DNA from: Streptomyces harbinensis | GTDB lineage: Bacteria > Actinomycetota > Actinomycetes > Streptomycetales > Streptomycetaceae | Reading direction: 5' to 3' | Length of the DNA stretch: 64,000 nucleotides | Assembly: GCF_900116145.1 (NCBI RefSeq) | Contig: NZ_FPAB01000004.1 | Span: 186,001-250,000, forward strand | In this document: in pieces, positions 42,468 to 52,166 of the stretch | Numbering within the stretch: position 1 is the first letter of the stretch | Layout of the letters: every line of letters begins with the position of its first letter | Made by a program: the position numbers and the translations under genes | The notes under the pieces: model-generated | The model's input: only the letters and a program-made list of their open reading frames with translations | Told to the model about the DNA's origin: nothing | Databases searched by the model: none

Positions 42468-43778
42468 TCAGTGCCGCAGGAACGCCGTCATGGCGTTGGC
42501 GAGCAGGTAGGGGTCGGCGGCGCCGCACAGTTCGCGCGCGGAGTGCATGGACAGGATGGCCACCCCGATGTCGACGGTGCTGATGCCGTGCCGCGCCGCG
42601 GTGATCGGGCCGATGGTCGTCCCGCACGGCACCGCGTTGTTCGACACGAACGTCTGCCACGGCACCCCGGCCCGCTCGCAGGCCTCCGCGAAAACCGCCC
42701 GTCCGCGTCCGTCGGTGGCGTACCGCTGGTTGACGTTGACCTTGAGGATCGGCCCGGCGCCCGGCATCGGGTGGTGGTCGGGGTCGTGCCGCTCCGCGTA
42801 GTTGGGGTGCACGGCGTGCCCGGTGTCGGAGGACAGGCAGATGGTGGCGGCCAGCGCCCGCGCCCGGTCCTCGGACGATCCGCCGCGCGCGTGGACCGAG
42901 CGCTCCAGCACCGAGCCGAGCAGCGGCCCGCCGGCCCCGGTGTCGGACTCGCTGCCGCACTCCTCGTGGTCGAAGGCCGCGAACACCGGGATGGCGTCCG
43001 CCCCGGCCTGGGCGGCGGCGATCAGCGCGGACACCCCGGCGTGCACGGACAGCAGATTGTCCATCCGCGGCCCGGCCACCAGCTCCCGGTCCTTGCCCAG
43101 ATAGGCGGGCGGCTCCACGCTGTGCGCCATCAGGTCCCAGCCGGCGACCTGCTCGGCCGCCACCCCGGCCTCACCGGCCAGGAACGCGATCAGCTCGCCC
43201 TCGTGCGGGTCGCCCAGGCCCCACAGCGGGGTCATGTGCTGCTGACGGTCGAGCTTCAGCCCGTCGTTGACGCCGCGGTCGAGGTGGATGGCCAGCTGCG
43301 GCACCCGCAGCAGCGGACGGTCCACGTGCACCAGCACGCTGCCGCCGCCGCGCAGCGACAGCCGCCCGGACAGACCGAGGTCCCGGTCGAGCCAGGTGTT
43401 GAGCAGCGTGCCGCCGTACACCTCGACGGCGATCTGCTTCCAGCCGTGCCGCCCGCGGTCCGGGACCGGCTTGACGCGGAGGTTCGGCGAGTCGGTGTGC
43501 GCGCCGACGATGCGGTACGGGGTGGCCGCGGTGGCGTCCTCGGGCACGTACCAGGCGATGATCGCACCGCCCCGGGTGACGAACTTCCCCCCGCTCTCCC
43601 CGTCCCAGGCGGCGTGCTCCTCCACCTGCCGGAACCCGGCCTTCTCCAGCCGCTGCGCCGCGCCCGCCACCGCGTGGTAGGGAGAGGGCGAGGCGGCGAG
43701 GAACCCCATCAGGTCATCGGTGTGCGCGCGGTCGAAGGGTCTGGACGAAGAAGGCGAAGAACTCATACCCCTCAGCAT
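42468..43778 (-). CDS. M18 family aminopeptidase
   Basis: A 436-residue dinuclear zinc aminopeptidase (aspartyl/leucyl aminopeptidase family, ApeB-like). Zinc-ligand motifs: VGAHTDSPNLRVKP (about residue 88), then AAFDHEECGSESDTG with the catalytic Glu pair, AICLSSDTGHAVHPN with Asp, and GTTIGPITAARHGISTVDIG with the final His. It probably releases N-terminal acidic or neutral residues from peptides in the cytoplasm. ATG 43778 is chosen because GGGGGA lies five bases before it; ATG 43766 would have its ribosome site too close. Confidence 0.92.
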   Translation of the reverse strand: MLRGMSSSPSSSRPFDRAHTDDLMGFLAASPSPYHAVAGAAQRLEKAGFRQVEEHAAWDGESGGKFVTRGGAIIAWYVPEDATAATPYRIVGAHTDSPNLRVKPVPDRGRHGWKQIAVEVYGGTLLNTWLDRDLGLSGRLSLRGGGSVLVHVDRPLLRVPQLAIHLDRGVNDGLKLDRQQHMTPLWGLGDPHEGELIAFLAGEAGVAAEQVAGWDLMAHSVEPPAYLGKDRELVAGPRMDNLLSVHAGVSALIAAAQAGADAIPVFAAFDHEECGSESDTGAGGPLLGSVLERSVHARGGSSEDRARALAATICLSSDTGHAVHPNYAERHDPDHHPMPGAGPILKVNVNQRYATDGRGRAVFAEACERAGVPWQTFVSNNAVPCGTTIGPITAARHGISTVDIGVAILSMHSARELCGAADPYLLANAMTAFLRH

Positions 43779-43847
43779 ACGAATCCCCCGAATGCCGCCT
43801 TCGGGCGAGAGTGCGCACCGCGGACACCCCCGGCCGCCCGGGCGGGC

Positions 43848-45293
43848 TCAGCCCCCGCCCGCGGATGCCCGCGCGCCGCGCGCCGGGTCGGCGCCGTGCA
43901 GATGCGCCATGAGGTGCTGGTACGCCGGCCAGCCGCCGTCCGGGAGCGGGTAGTACAGCCCGGGCCGGCCGGCCGGGCCCAGGCGGCGCGGGGTGGTGGG
44001 CAGCGGCGGGCGCAGCGCGTGCGGCAGCCCGATGCGGTGCACGTCCTCGGCTCCGAGGGCGAAGGCCAGCGGGGCGGGCCCGGGCTCCAGCTGGGCCGGC
44101 ACCGTCAGATCGGCGCGGGCCCGGCGGCGCTGGGCCAGCAGGGACACCAGCCCGTAGCGGGCGGCCAGCTCCCCGGCCAGCCCGGGCAGTTCGGCCGTAC
44201 CGTCCGCCCCGTTCCCGGTGGCGCCGTCCCGCTGCCCGAGCGCGAAGGTGACCTCCTCCTCCACCCCGCCGGTGGTGATCCGCACCCGCAGGGTGGCGAT
44301 CGCCGGCGGCCCTTCCGGGTGGCCCACCACCACCAGCCAGGTGGACTGCGGCGCCCGCGCCCGCACCCGTTCGGTCAGCTCCCGCCGCGACCAGGGCAGC
44401 GCCGCCGGCTCGCAGGTGCCCCAGCCGGCCGGCTCCGTACCGGTCAGCCGCCGCCACACCGCCGCGAGGCCCCCGCCCAGCAGCAGCTCCCGGTCGGCGG
44501 GCCGCCGGGTGGTGAAGGTGAGCAGCAGCTGGTGCTCCTCGCTCACCGCCGCCCGGGGCACCCCGTCCAGGAACCCCGGCGCCGGGGTGCCGGTCGCGGC
44601 GAACTGCCCGTCCTGCCAGCGCAGTACGGACCCGGACAGCCCGTCGTAGTACCCCCCGGCGCCGTCCTGCACCACCCAGCGGTTGGGCAGCCCGGCCAGG
44701 ACCGCACGGGTCGGCAGGGAGAGCCGCACACCGGGCGGGGTCACGATCTGGAACGCCCGCCCGCCGGCCTGCGCCGCCCGCAGCGCGTCCGCCAGCCAGG
44801 CGGTCATCGCCACCAGCGGCCGGTCCTGGATGACGACGGCCGCCCGGTCCGTCAGCACGTCCACCGCCGGCTGCGCCGCCGCCGGGGCCGCGGCGCCCAC
44901 CACCCCGGTCACCGGGGCCTCGCCGCCGTCCGCCGGCACCGCGTCCGGCGGCCAGACCGCGCCGCCGAGCCGACCGGCCAGCCGGGCGGCCACGGTGCCC
45001 GCCAGCTGCGGCGCCCGCTCGACACCGGTGGCGGCCCGCACCTCCGTCCACCACACCGGGCCGCCCACCGCCGCCTCCGGGCCCAGCAGCCGGGCCACCT
45101 CGCCGGGCAGCCGCACCAGCAGCGGCGCCTCGACCGACACCAGCGGCCGGCCCTGCTCGTCGCACAGCTGGAGCAGCGCGCCCTCCGCCCGGTCCACCGA
45201 CAGCAGGGTCTGCGGGCCGCCGGCCATCAGCCCGGCCACCAGGCTCCACGGGTCGGGCATCCGCTCGGTGAGCGCGATGACGTCCGTCGTCAC
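43848..45293 (-). CDS. ESX-locus protein of DUF6177 type
   Basis: A 481-residue cytoplasmic protein without signal or membrane helices, rich in Ala, Gly, Leu and Pro. It sits directly downstream of eccC, 22 bases away, and its form matches what I recall as DUF6177, a family found beside EccC in Streptomyces. Visible features are VTTDVIALTERMPDPWSLVA at the start, an acidic-hydrophobic middle (RAFQIVTPPGVRLSLPTRAV) and a C-terminal Tyr/Pro-rich LYYPLPDGGWPAYQHLMAHL. No catalytic motif is seen. It may be a chaperone or adaptor for ESX substrates, analogous to EspG in position but not in sequence. GTG 45293 is preceded by GGAGG. Confidence 0.75.
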   Translation of the reverse strand: MTTDVIALTERMPDPWSLVAGLMAGGPQTLLSVDRAEGALLQLCDEQGRPLVSVEAPLLVRLPGEVARLLGPEAAVGGPVWWTEVRAATGVERAPQLAGTVAARLAGRLGGAVWPPDAVPADGGEAPVTGVVGAAAPAAAQPAVDVLTDRAAVVIQDRPLVAMTAWLADALRAAQAGGRAFQIVTPPGVRLSLPTRAVLAGLPNRWVVQDGAGGYYDGLSGSVLRWQDGQFAATGTPAPGFLDGVPRAAVSEEHQLLLTFTTRRPADRELLLGGGLAAVWRRLTGTEPAGWGTCEPAALPWSRRELTERVRARAPQSTWLVVVGHPEGPPAIATLRVRITTGGVEEEVTFALGQRDGATGNGADGTAELPGLAGELAARYGLVSLLAQRRRARADLTVPAQLEPGPAPLAFALGAEDVHRIGLPHALRPPLPTTPRRLGPAGRPGLYYPLPDGGWPAYQHLMAHLHGADPARGARASAGGG

Positions 45294-45315
45294 GATTCCT
45301 CCCCCTCTCCGGCCG

Positions 45316-48300
45316 TCACCGCTGGTCCGTGCCGCGCGCCAGCGCGGTCTGGACGAGGCGGTGCGGCTCCCCACGGCGTACGAACGTGCCGCGCCCCGGC
45401 GGCTGGGCCCTGGCGTACAGGCCCGGGAACAGCTGGCCCTCGGAGCGGTCCCCGGTCATCACCAGCGCCGAGGTGCCGCTCTCCCGCAGCGTCATCAGGA
45501 ACGGCTCGTACATCGCCCGGGACGCCCCGGCGACCCGCCGGGTGACCACGAAGTGCAGCCCGATGTCCTGCGCCGAGGAGAGGTAGGGGACGAACGGGTC
45601 GAGCGGCTGCTGCCGTGCGGTGGTGAGGATGTCGTAGTCGTCGATCAGCACCACGATGCGCGGGCCGCCCGGTGCCGCCCCGCCGGCCGCCAGCACTTCG
45701 GGCGAGACCGTGTCGTCCGGCATCCGCTTGTCCAGCTCACCGGCGATGCCGGCGGAGAGCGCCGCCGCAAGCCGCGCGTTGTGCGCGTAGCCGCCCCGGT
45801 ACGGCTCGGGCACGGCGCTGTGCAGCCCGCGCCGCGGGTCGAGCACCGCGAACACCAGCTCCTCGTCCCCGTACCGCTCCACCAGGCCGTCCGCGATCAG
45901 CTTCAGCAGATTGGTCTTGCCGCACTCGCTGTCGCCCAGGACGAGCAGATGCTGATCCCGGTCGAACAGATCGAGCAGCAGGGGCTGCAGCGCGTTCTGG
46001 TCCAGGCCGATGGGCACCCGGTGCGGCTCGGCGGACGGCCCCGGCAGCCGGCGGGCGGGCAGCCGGGTGGGCAGCACCCGCACCGGCGGGGCGCCCGGCC
46101 CGGACCAGGCGGCCCGGACGGCGCTCACCGCGCGTTCGAGCGCGGCGCCCAGGTCGGCGTCGTCCGCCCGGGCGTCGATGCGGGGCAGCGCGGTGTGCGC
46201 GAACAGCTTCCCGTCGGTCAGCACCCGGCCCGGCTCGTCCGGGGACAGGGTCTGGGCCAGGCGGCGGTCGATGCCGGAGTCGCCCGGGTCGTTCAGCCGC
46301 AGCTCCACCCGGGTGCCGAACGCGGACTGGACGGCCAGCCGGGCGTCGTTCCAGCGGAGCATGGCGGCCACCACATGGATGCCGTATCCGCCGCCGCGCC
46401 GCAGCAGTTCGCCGATGGTGTCCTCCAGCTCGGCGAACTCCTCACGCAGTTCGCCGAAGCCGTCGATGACGAGCACGATGTCGGTGGAGCCCAGTTCGGG
46501 GAACCGGCCGGCGGCGCGCAGCCGGCGCAGATGGTCGACCGAGTCGATGCCGTGCTCGCGGAACAGCTCCTCGCGGGCCGTCAGCATCGCCCGGATCTCC
46601 TCCACGGTGCGCGCGGCGCGCTCCCGGTCGGCGCGGCCGGCCACCCCGCCGGTGTGCGGCAGCCCGGCCATCGCCGCCAGGCCGCCGCCGACCAGGTCCA
46701 GGCCGTAGACGGCGGCCTCGTGCGGGGTGTGGCCGAGGGCGAGGGAGAGCATCAGGGTGCGCAGCAGCGTCGTCTTGCCGGACTGCGGCCCGCCGATGAC
46801 GGCCGCGTGGCCGCCGGCCCGGGTGAGGTCGAGGACCCACTGGCCCTGCCACTGCTTGCCCGGGTCGTCCAGCAGCCCCAGCGGGATGCGCAGCGGGCCG
46901 CCCGCCGGGGCGCGGGAGAACCGCAGCCCGGTGGCCGGTCCTGCCGCCTCCAGCGGCCCGGCGACCGCGTCCAGCGGGAGGGCGGCGGGCAGCGGCGGCA
47001 GCCAGATCTGCGCCACCGGCGGGGCGGCCTCCCGCAGCTGGTCCACGACGGTGGACAGCAGGGTGGGGCCGACGGTGCGCCGGGCGGCGGCAGGCCCGGC
47101 CGGCTCCGCCGGCTCGCCGCCGGGCTCCGCCCCGCTCTCCGCGAGGGTGTTGTACGCGGGGTACGGCAGCGCCTTCGGCCCCTCGTCGGCCCCGGACTTC
47201 TCCAGCCGGACCGGCCCCTGGTAGGGCCCGGAGACATAACCGGCCTTGAACCGGTCGTACGCGCTGGTGTCGACCTTCAGATAGCCGAACCCGGGGATGG
47301 GCGGCAGGTGGAAGGCGTCCGGGGTGTCGAGAACGGTGCGCGACTCCTCGGCCGAGAAGGTGCGCAGGCCGAGCCGGTACGACAGGTAGGTGTCCAGGCC
47401 CTTGAGCTTGCCGCCCTCGATGCGCTGGCTGGAGAGCAGCAGATGCACGCCGATGGACCGGCCGATGCGGCCGATGGACAGGAACAGGTCGATGAAGTCC
47501 GGCTTGGCGGTGAGCAGTTCGCCGAACTCGTCGATGACGACGAACAGGTGCGGCAGCGGCGCAAGACCGGGGCGCCGGGCGCGGGCGGCGGCGTAGGTGG
47601 CGATGTCCGGCAGCTCGCCCGCCTCCTTGAGGACCTGCTGGCGCCGCTGGACCTCGCCGGCGAGGCTGGCGTGGACGCGCTCGACCAGCCCGGCCTTGTT
47701 CTCCAGGTTGGTGATGACACCCGCGACGTGCGGCAGCGAGGCGAAGGGCGCGAAGGTGGCGCCGCCCTTGTAGTCGACCAGCACCATCGCCAGGTCCTCG
47801 GGCGGATGGGTGGCGACCAGGGCCAGCACCAGGGTGCGCAGCAGTTCGCTCTTGCCGGAGCCGGTGGCGCCCACGCACAACCCGTGCGGGCCCATGCCCA
47901 GTTCGGCCGATTCCTTGAGGTCGAGCAGCACCGGCTCGCGGTTGTCGCCGAGGCCGATCGGCACCCGCAGGAACGCCTGGTCGCCGCGGCGCGACGCCCA
48001 CAGCCGGTCCAGGTCGAGCGCGCCCGGGTCCTCGACGCCGAGCTGTTCGCCGAAGTCCACCGGCCCCGACAGCGGGGCGCCGGACGCGGCCGACTCGGGG
48101 GTGAGTCGCAGCGGCGCCAGCATTCTGGCCAGCCCGGCCGCCCCGGCGGCGGTCACCTCGTTCAGCGTGCCGGTGAGGGTGAGGGGTTCCTCGCCGCGCA
48201 GGTCTTCGACGGTGACGGTCGCCTCCGCGCCGCCGTCCCGGGACACGGTGATCCGTACCGACACCTGGCCCGGCTCGTCGGTGCGTTCGGCCAGCGGGTA

Positions 48301-49356
48301 CAGCACGGTGACGCCCATGTCGGCCAGCGACACGGCGTCGTCCGGCCGGGCCAGCTCCCCGGCCGTACCGCCGTACCCGTCGCTCACCACCACCATGCGC
48401 TTGGTCTGCCGCAGCGCCTCCCGCCCGGCCAGACCGCGCCGCACCTCGGCGGCGTACGTGGCGCGCTGCCGCAGTTCGGCGCCCAGCGCCCGGGCCAGCT
48501 CCGGCAGCCCGGGAGCGATCCGCCGGGCCGGCACCGGCCCGTCGTGCGTCCCGTCGTCCAGGGTGTGCGGCAGCCACTTCAGCCACGCCCAGTCGGCCAG
48601 CCGCTCGCGGGGCGCGGCCAGCGCCAGCGCCACGTCGTCCGGGGCGTGCCCGACGGCGGTCTGCGCGACCAGGGTGCGCACCACGGCCAGGACGTCGGCG
48701 CGTTCGCCGATGACGCTGACGTGGCCGGCCCGGTCCAGCGGCACGGTCAGCGGCATCTCCGGGGCGGTGCTGAAGCGTCCGCGCAGCCCCGCCGCCTCGT
48801 TGAGCATGAACCGGTCCGGTGGGGTGAGCACCGAGCCGCCCTTGGTCTCCAGGCGCAGCGACCGCACCGGCACCTGCCCGGTGCCCAGCCGTATCCGCAG
48901 GAAGTCGCGGTCGGCGCGGCGCCGTTCCCACAGCCGGGCGGGATCGGCCACCACGTCGTACAGCGCCTCGGGGGCGGGGAACAGCACCCGTGCGGCGACC
49001 CGGCGTTCGCGGTCCTCGGCGCTCAGCTCCTCGCGCAGTTCCTCCAGATACTCCAGATAGCGTTCGCGCTGGGTGCGCCGGGTGCGCTGGGCGCGCCCGC
49101 GCTGGGAGAACAGCAGCCCGAGGCCGCCGATCAGCGCGATCACCAGGACAACGGCGCCGATCACGGCGAACTGGCTACTGCGGACGATGGTCATCATCGC
49201 CATCGAGCCGACCATCCCGGCCAGCGGCAGCAGCGAGGTGAGGGCCGAACCCGTCCTGCCCTCCGGCAGGTTGGGCGGCGCCTCGATCACCCGCTCGGCG
49301 GGCTCGGGCAGCGGGCGCGTGGTGCGCGCGGGCCGGTGCACCTGCCGGGTGCTCAT
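45316..49356 (-). CDS. eccC: ESX secretion ATPase EccC (fused EccCa/EccCb)
   Basis: A 1346-residue motor ATPase of type VII secretion. Two membrane helices (about residues 40-85) anchor it, followed by the EccC-specific domain and three FtsK/SpoIIIE-type ATPase domains in tandem. Each has an intact Walker A Lys: Lys502 in GATGSGKSELL, Lys861 in GGPQSGKTTLL and Lys1147 in GDSECGKTNLL. Walker B segments are DLAMVLVDYKGG, TDIVLVIDGFGEL and RIVVLIDDYDIL. The length and the single-chain form match Streptomyces and Thermomonospora EccC, not the split mycobacterial ESX-1 form. Domain 3 should bind the C-terminal signal of EsxB-like partners. It overlaps the MinD-like gene (ATGA). Confidence 0.95.
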   Translation of the reverse strand: MSTRQVHRPARTTRPLPEPAERVIEAPPNLPEGRTGSALTSLLPLAGMVGSMAMMTIVRSSQFAVIGAVVLVIALIGGLGLLFSQRGRAQRTRRTQRERYLEYLEELREELSAEDRERRVAARVLFPAPEALYDVVADPARLWERRRADRDFLRIRLGTGQVPVRSLRLETKGGSVLTPPDRFMLNEAAGLRGRFSTAPEMPLTVPLDRAGHVSVIGERADVLAVVRTLVAQTAVGHAPDDVALALAAPRERLADWAWLKWLPHTLDDGTHDGPVPARRIAPGLPELARALGAELRQRATYAAEVRRGLAGREALRQTKRMVVVSDGYGGTAGELARPDDAVSLADMGVTVLYPLAERTDEPGQVSVRITVSRDGGAEATVTVEDLRGEEPLTLTGTLNEVTAAGAAGLARMLAPLRLTPESAASGAPLSGPVDFGEQLGVEDPGALDLDRLWASRRGDQAFLRVPIGLGDNREPVLLDLKESAELGMGPHGLCVGATGSGKSELLRTLVLALVATHPPEDLAMVLVDYKGGATFAPFASLPHVAGVITNLENKAGLVERVHASLAGEVQRRQQVLKEAGELPDIATYAAARARRPGLAPLPHLFVVIDEFGELLTAKPDFIDLFLSIGRIGRSIGVHLLLSSQRIEGGKLKGLDTYLSYRLGLRTFSAEESRTVLDTPDAFHLPPIPGFGYLKVDTSAYDRFKAGYVSGPYQGPVRLEKSGADEGPKALPYPAYNTLAESGAEPGGEPAEPAGPAAARRTVGPTLLSTVVDQLREAAPPVAQIWLPPLPAALPLDAVAGPLEAAGPATGLRFSRAPAGGPLRIPLGLLDDPGKQWQGQWVLDLTRAGGHAAVIGGPQSGKTTLLRTLMLSLALGHTPHEAAVYGLDLVGGGLAAMAGLPHTGGVAGRADRERAARTVEEIRAMLTAREELFREHGIDSVDHLRRLRAAGRFPELGSTDIVLVIDGFGELREEFAELEDTIGELLRRGGGYGIHVVAAMLRWNDARLAVQSAFGTRVELRLNDPGDSGIDRRLAQTLSPDEPGRVLTDGKLFAHTALPRIDARADDADLGAALERAVSAVRAAWSGPGAPPVRVLPTRLPARRLPGPSAEPHRVPIGLDQNALQPLLLDLFDRDQHLLVLGDSECGKTNLLKLIADGLVERYGDEELVFAVLDPRRGLHSAVPEPYRGGYAHNARLAAALSAGIAGELDKRMPDDTVSPEVLAAGGAAPGGPRIVVLIDDYDILTTARQQPLDPFVPYLSSAQDIGLHFVVTRRVAGASRAMYEPFLMTLRESGTSALVMTGDRSEGQLFPGLYARAQPPGRGTFVRRGEPHRLVQTALARGTDQR

Positions 49357-50483
49357 GGTCTGGCCCCGGCGGCCGTGCCGCCACCGCGCGCCCCGCCCCG
49401 TCCCCGGGACATGGCACGGTCCATGACCTCGGCGGCCAGCGCCAGCGCCGCCTCCCGGGTGCCCTGCGCGAGCAGCGCGGTGCGGATCTCCCCGCCCTCC
49501 GCGAGCGCCCGGTCGTACGGCAGCGGCAGCACGGCGGCGCCGCCCACGCCCAGGTACTCGGCGGCCTTGCGCGGGTCCACGCCCATGCCGGGGGAGGTGT
49601 ACGCGAGCGCCACCACGGTGGTGGGCAGCATGCTGCGGTGCAGCCCGCCGATCCAGTCCAGGACGGTCCTGGTGGTGGCCACACCGGCGGCGGTGGCCGG
49701 GGCGACCAGCACCCGCGCCTGGGTGGTGGTCATCGCGGTACGGGCCACCTCGGCCGGCAGCGTCTCGCAGTCGACGACGGTGGTGCCGAACCAGCGGCGC
49801 AGCGAGGTCATCACGATCCGGTAGGCGTCGAGGTCCAGCTGGGCGCCGACCGCGCCCTGGCTGCCGGGCAGCAGCCAGCCGCCACCGGTGAACGGCAGCA
49901 GATAGCCCGTCACGTCGGTGACCCGCATCGAGGGGTCGAGGATGCGGGCCAGGTCCGCGAAGGTCCAGCGGACCTCGCCGGCCCCGAACAGCCGGGGCAG
50001 GGTGCCCAGCGACGGGTCGGCCTCGATGGCCAGCACCGGGTCGGCGCGGTAGTGCGCGAAGGTCAGCGACAGCAGCGCGGCCACGGTGGACTTGCCGGCG
50101 CCGCCGCGGATGCTGGTGACCGCGATCTGCCGTCCGGTGGTGATGGGTTGCTGGACGGCCCTGGCCAGCCGGACGGCCGTCTCGGTGTCCTTGGCGGTGG
50201 CGGACAGCCCCTTGCGCAGCGCCCGGACCACCCGCCGGGCCGGCGGGTCCCCGTGCCGGGCGCGCTGCCCGGTGCGCCGTACCTCGGGCATCACCACGGG
50301 TACGGAGACGGGCGCGGGCGGCGGCAGGGGCGGCGCGGCCGGAGCCGGCTGCGCGGCGGCCGGTGCCGGTGCCGGCTGCGCGGCGGCCGGGGGCGGGGAC
50401 GCGGACTGCTCCGTGCCGGCCACCACCCCGCCCAGTTCCCGAAAGACATCACGCTGCCAATCCCCCGCTCCCGGTGCGGACAT
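49353..50483 (-). CDS. MinD/ParA-like ATPase of the ESX locus
   Basis: A 376-residue P-loop ATPase. The first 100 residues are a Pro/Ala-rich leader (AQPAPAPAAAQPAPAAPPLP) and a basic segment; the deviant Walker A VTSIRGGAGKSTVAAL (about residues 122-137) identifies the MinD/ParA/SIMIBI class. The layout resembles mycobacterial EspI, a Pro-rich ESX protein that shuts down secretion when ATP is low. It sits between EccD and EccC with an ATGA overlap to EccC. GGGGAGG fixes ATG 50483. It probably regulates the secretion motor or places it at the pole or septum. Confidence 0.85.
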   Translation of the reverse strand: MSAPGAGDWQRDVFRELGGVVAGTEQSASPPPAAAQPAPAPAAAQPAPAAPPLPPPAPVSVPVVMPEVRRTGQRARHGDPPARRVVRALRKGLSATAKDTETAVRLARAVQQPITTGRQIAVTSIRGGAGKSTVAALLSLTFAHYRADPVLAIEADPSLGTLPRLFGAGEVRWTFADLARILDPSMRVTDVTGYLLPFTGGGWLLPGSQGAVGAQLDLDAYRIVMTSLRRWFGTTVVDCETLPAEVARTAMTTTQARVLVAPATAAGVATTRTVLDWIGGLHRSMLPTTVVALAYTSPGMGVDPRKAAEYLGVGGAAVLPLPYDRALAEGGEIRTALLAQGTREAALALAAEVMDRAMSRGRGGARGGGTAAGARP

Positions 50484-50504
50484 CACCGCCTCCCCTTCCC
50501 TGTC

Positions 50505-51812
50505 TCAGAACGTGCCGAGCAACCGGCCGTACACACCGAACGCCCCCAGCGCCACCGGTACCAGAGCCACCACCGCGACCGACTCGACGCCGTTCGTCAG
50601 CCGCCGCAGCCGCACCCGTATGTGATCGGGCGGCCGGGCGACCAGCAGCGCCAGCGGCGCCACGGCGAGGGCGCCGAGCACGACCAGCGGCCACGCCGCC
50701 GACTGGCCGGGGGTCTGCGCCCACAGCACGATCAGCCGCACCACCAGCACCGCACCGGCGGCGAGCAGCGCGATCACCTCGACGGCCAGCGGGAACGCCC
50801 GGGCCCGGGAAAGCAGCACGAGACCGAGCAGCGCGGTGACCGCGACCGTCCAGCCGGTGACCTCGCCGACGGCCAGCCAGCCGCCGGCGGCGGCCGACGC
50901 CGCGGTGGCGACGGTGGCCAGCGCGAGCCCGCGATGGGTGGCGGAGAGCGCGGTGTCCACCCGGTACCGGCTCACCGAGACGCCGCCCGACCGCTGGTCG
51001 TCCAGCCGCGTCAGCCCGGCGGCCATCATCGCGAACCGCGGCAGAAAACCCAGCGCCAGCACGGAGATCACCCCCAGCAGCACCCCGGTCCGCGCCCCGC
51101 CGGCCAGCGCGGCGCCCAGCTCCCACACGCCGATCAGCAGCGCGACCGCGCCGGCGCCCACCAGACCGCCGCGTCCCAGCGGTGTCAGCGCGCCGAGCAG
51201 GGCGAGCGACACCACGACCGCCGCCCCAACGGCGGCGAGCCGCAGCGCGTTCCCCTCCGACCAGGTCGTGACCAGCGCCCCGTAGATGCCGAGCGTCCCG
51301 CCCAGCAGGATCAGTGCCGTCCCCAGCTCGCGCGCCCGGAACCAGATCGCGGGACCGCTTCCGGCCGCCGCCACGACGGCGGCGAGCACGACCCACCCGC
51401 CGACCCGGTCGGCCCCGTACCAGAGGGTCGCCAGCGCGACGGCGGTGAGGACCAGCGCGAGGGCGAAGCCGCCCGCGCTGAGCGCCCGCACCGAGGCGTC
51501 CCATCTCCCGCGCCGCAGCTCCAGGTCCTCGGCCACCTCGTCGGTCACGTCGTGCACCACCGGGGCGGCCGGGGTCTCCTGCTCCCGCACCAGCCGCAGC
51601 ACCGCCCCGTCCGGCACCCCCGCCGAGGCGAGGGTGTCGTCCTGGGCGAGCACGGACCCGTCCGGGGTGACCAGCCGCCGCAGCGCGGGCGTACGGCCCG
51701 GCCGCTCACCCAGCATCCGCAGCACCTCGGGCAGCAACTCCCCGATCGGGTCCTCGGCCGGCAGCACCAGGTCGATCCGCCGCCGGTCCCCCACCAGCGT
51801 CACGCGGCTCAC
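50505..51812 (-). CDS. eccD: ESX integral membrane channel protein EccD
   Basis: A 435-residue polytopic protein. Residues 1-75 are a ubiquitin-like (YukD) domain (VTLVGDRRRIDLVLPAEDPI and LLPEVLRMLGERPG); from about residue 115 onward about eleven predicted membrane helices follow, ending with VAVVALVPVALGAFGVYGRL. This is the EccD pattern, the main membrane-embedded subunit of the type VII pore. GTG 51812 overlaps the small membrane protein by four bases (GTGA). EccD normally works with EccB, EccC and EccE; only EccC is recognized here. Confidence 0.92.
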   Translation of the reverse strand: MSRVTLVGDRRRIDLVLPAEDPIGELLPEVLRMLGERPGRTPALRRLVTPDGSVLAQDDTLASAGVPDGAVLRLVREQETPAAPVVHDVTDEVAEDLELRRGRWDASVRALSAGGFALALVLTAVALATLWYGADRVGGWVVLAAVVAAAGSGPAIWFRARELGTALILLGGTLGIYGALVTTWSEGNALRLAAVGAAVVVSLALLGALTPLGRGGLVGAGAVALLIGVWELGAALAGGARTGVLLGVISVLALGFLPRFAMMAAGLTRLDDQRSGGVSVSRYRVDTALSATHRGLALATVATAASAAAGGWLAVGEVTGWTVAVTALLGLVLLSRARAFPLAVEVIALLAAGAVLVVRLIVLWAQTPGQSAAWPLVVLGALAVAPLALLVARPPDHIRVRLRRLTNGVESVAVVALVPVALGAFGVYGRLLGTF

Positions 51813-52024
51813 CACGCGCCCGACTCCATCCGGCTGGAAAGAAACGACCACCCCACCGAGCCGGCGCACAGCACGGCCCCCAGCACCAGCCCCCCGAGGA
51901 TCTTGCCCAGATTCTCGTCCAGGCTCATCCGGATCCGCTGCGCCCCGAACAACAGGGCGTCCCGCAACCGGCGTCGGCGTACGGAGACCGACTCCAGCAA
52001 CTGACTGTCGTAATCCCGGGCCAC
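51809..52024 (-). CDS. 71-residue single-TM protein leading the ESX operon
   Basis: A 71-residue protein with a basic cytoplasmic part (SVRRRRLRDALLFGAQRIRM), one membrane helix (ILGGLVLGAVLCAGSVGWSF, about 43-62) and a very short outside tail. It is the first gene of the minus-strand ESX operon and overlaps eccD by four bases, so it is almost certainly part of the machine. Its layout (basic segment, then one helix) recalls the N-terminal end of EccB without the large periplasmic domain; that likeness is my inference, not a proven homology. Confidence 0.7.
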   Translation of the reverse strand: MARDYDSQLLESVSVRRRRLRDALLFGAQRIRMSLDENLGKILGGLVLGAVLCAGSVGWSFLSSRMESGAW

Positions 52025-52166
52025 ACCATCCCCCCTCCCGTTACGCTGTCCACCCTACGACCCCGTACGGACACTCGCCATGATCACAGCGTGACATCGC
52101 GGGGAACCATTTCACCCGACAGGGCGTCAATCACCGTGTGCGGAACCAGGGGAGGGGAACCGGACC
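52025..52166. promoter_or_regulatory. Divergent promoter region of the two ESX operons
   Basis: This 142-bp region lies between the eccD-side operon and the esx operon. On the minus strand a TAGGGT -10 candidate lies about 30 bases upstream of the 71-aa gene. Three GGAACC boxes occur at 52103-52108, 52142-52147 and 52156-52161; GAAC-type boxes are common in -35 elements of ECF sigma factors, but no matching -10 was assigned. GGGGAGGGGAA (52148-52158) is the ribosome site of the first esx gene. Confidence 0.5.

Noticed and set aside
44683..49824. Very long open frame (over 1700 codons) on the plus strand opposite eccC and its neighbours
   Set aside because: It is antisense to well-supported ESX genes, has Arg/Gly/Gln-rich composition without domains, and is the usual by-product of G/C-rich third positions.
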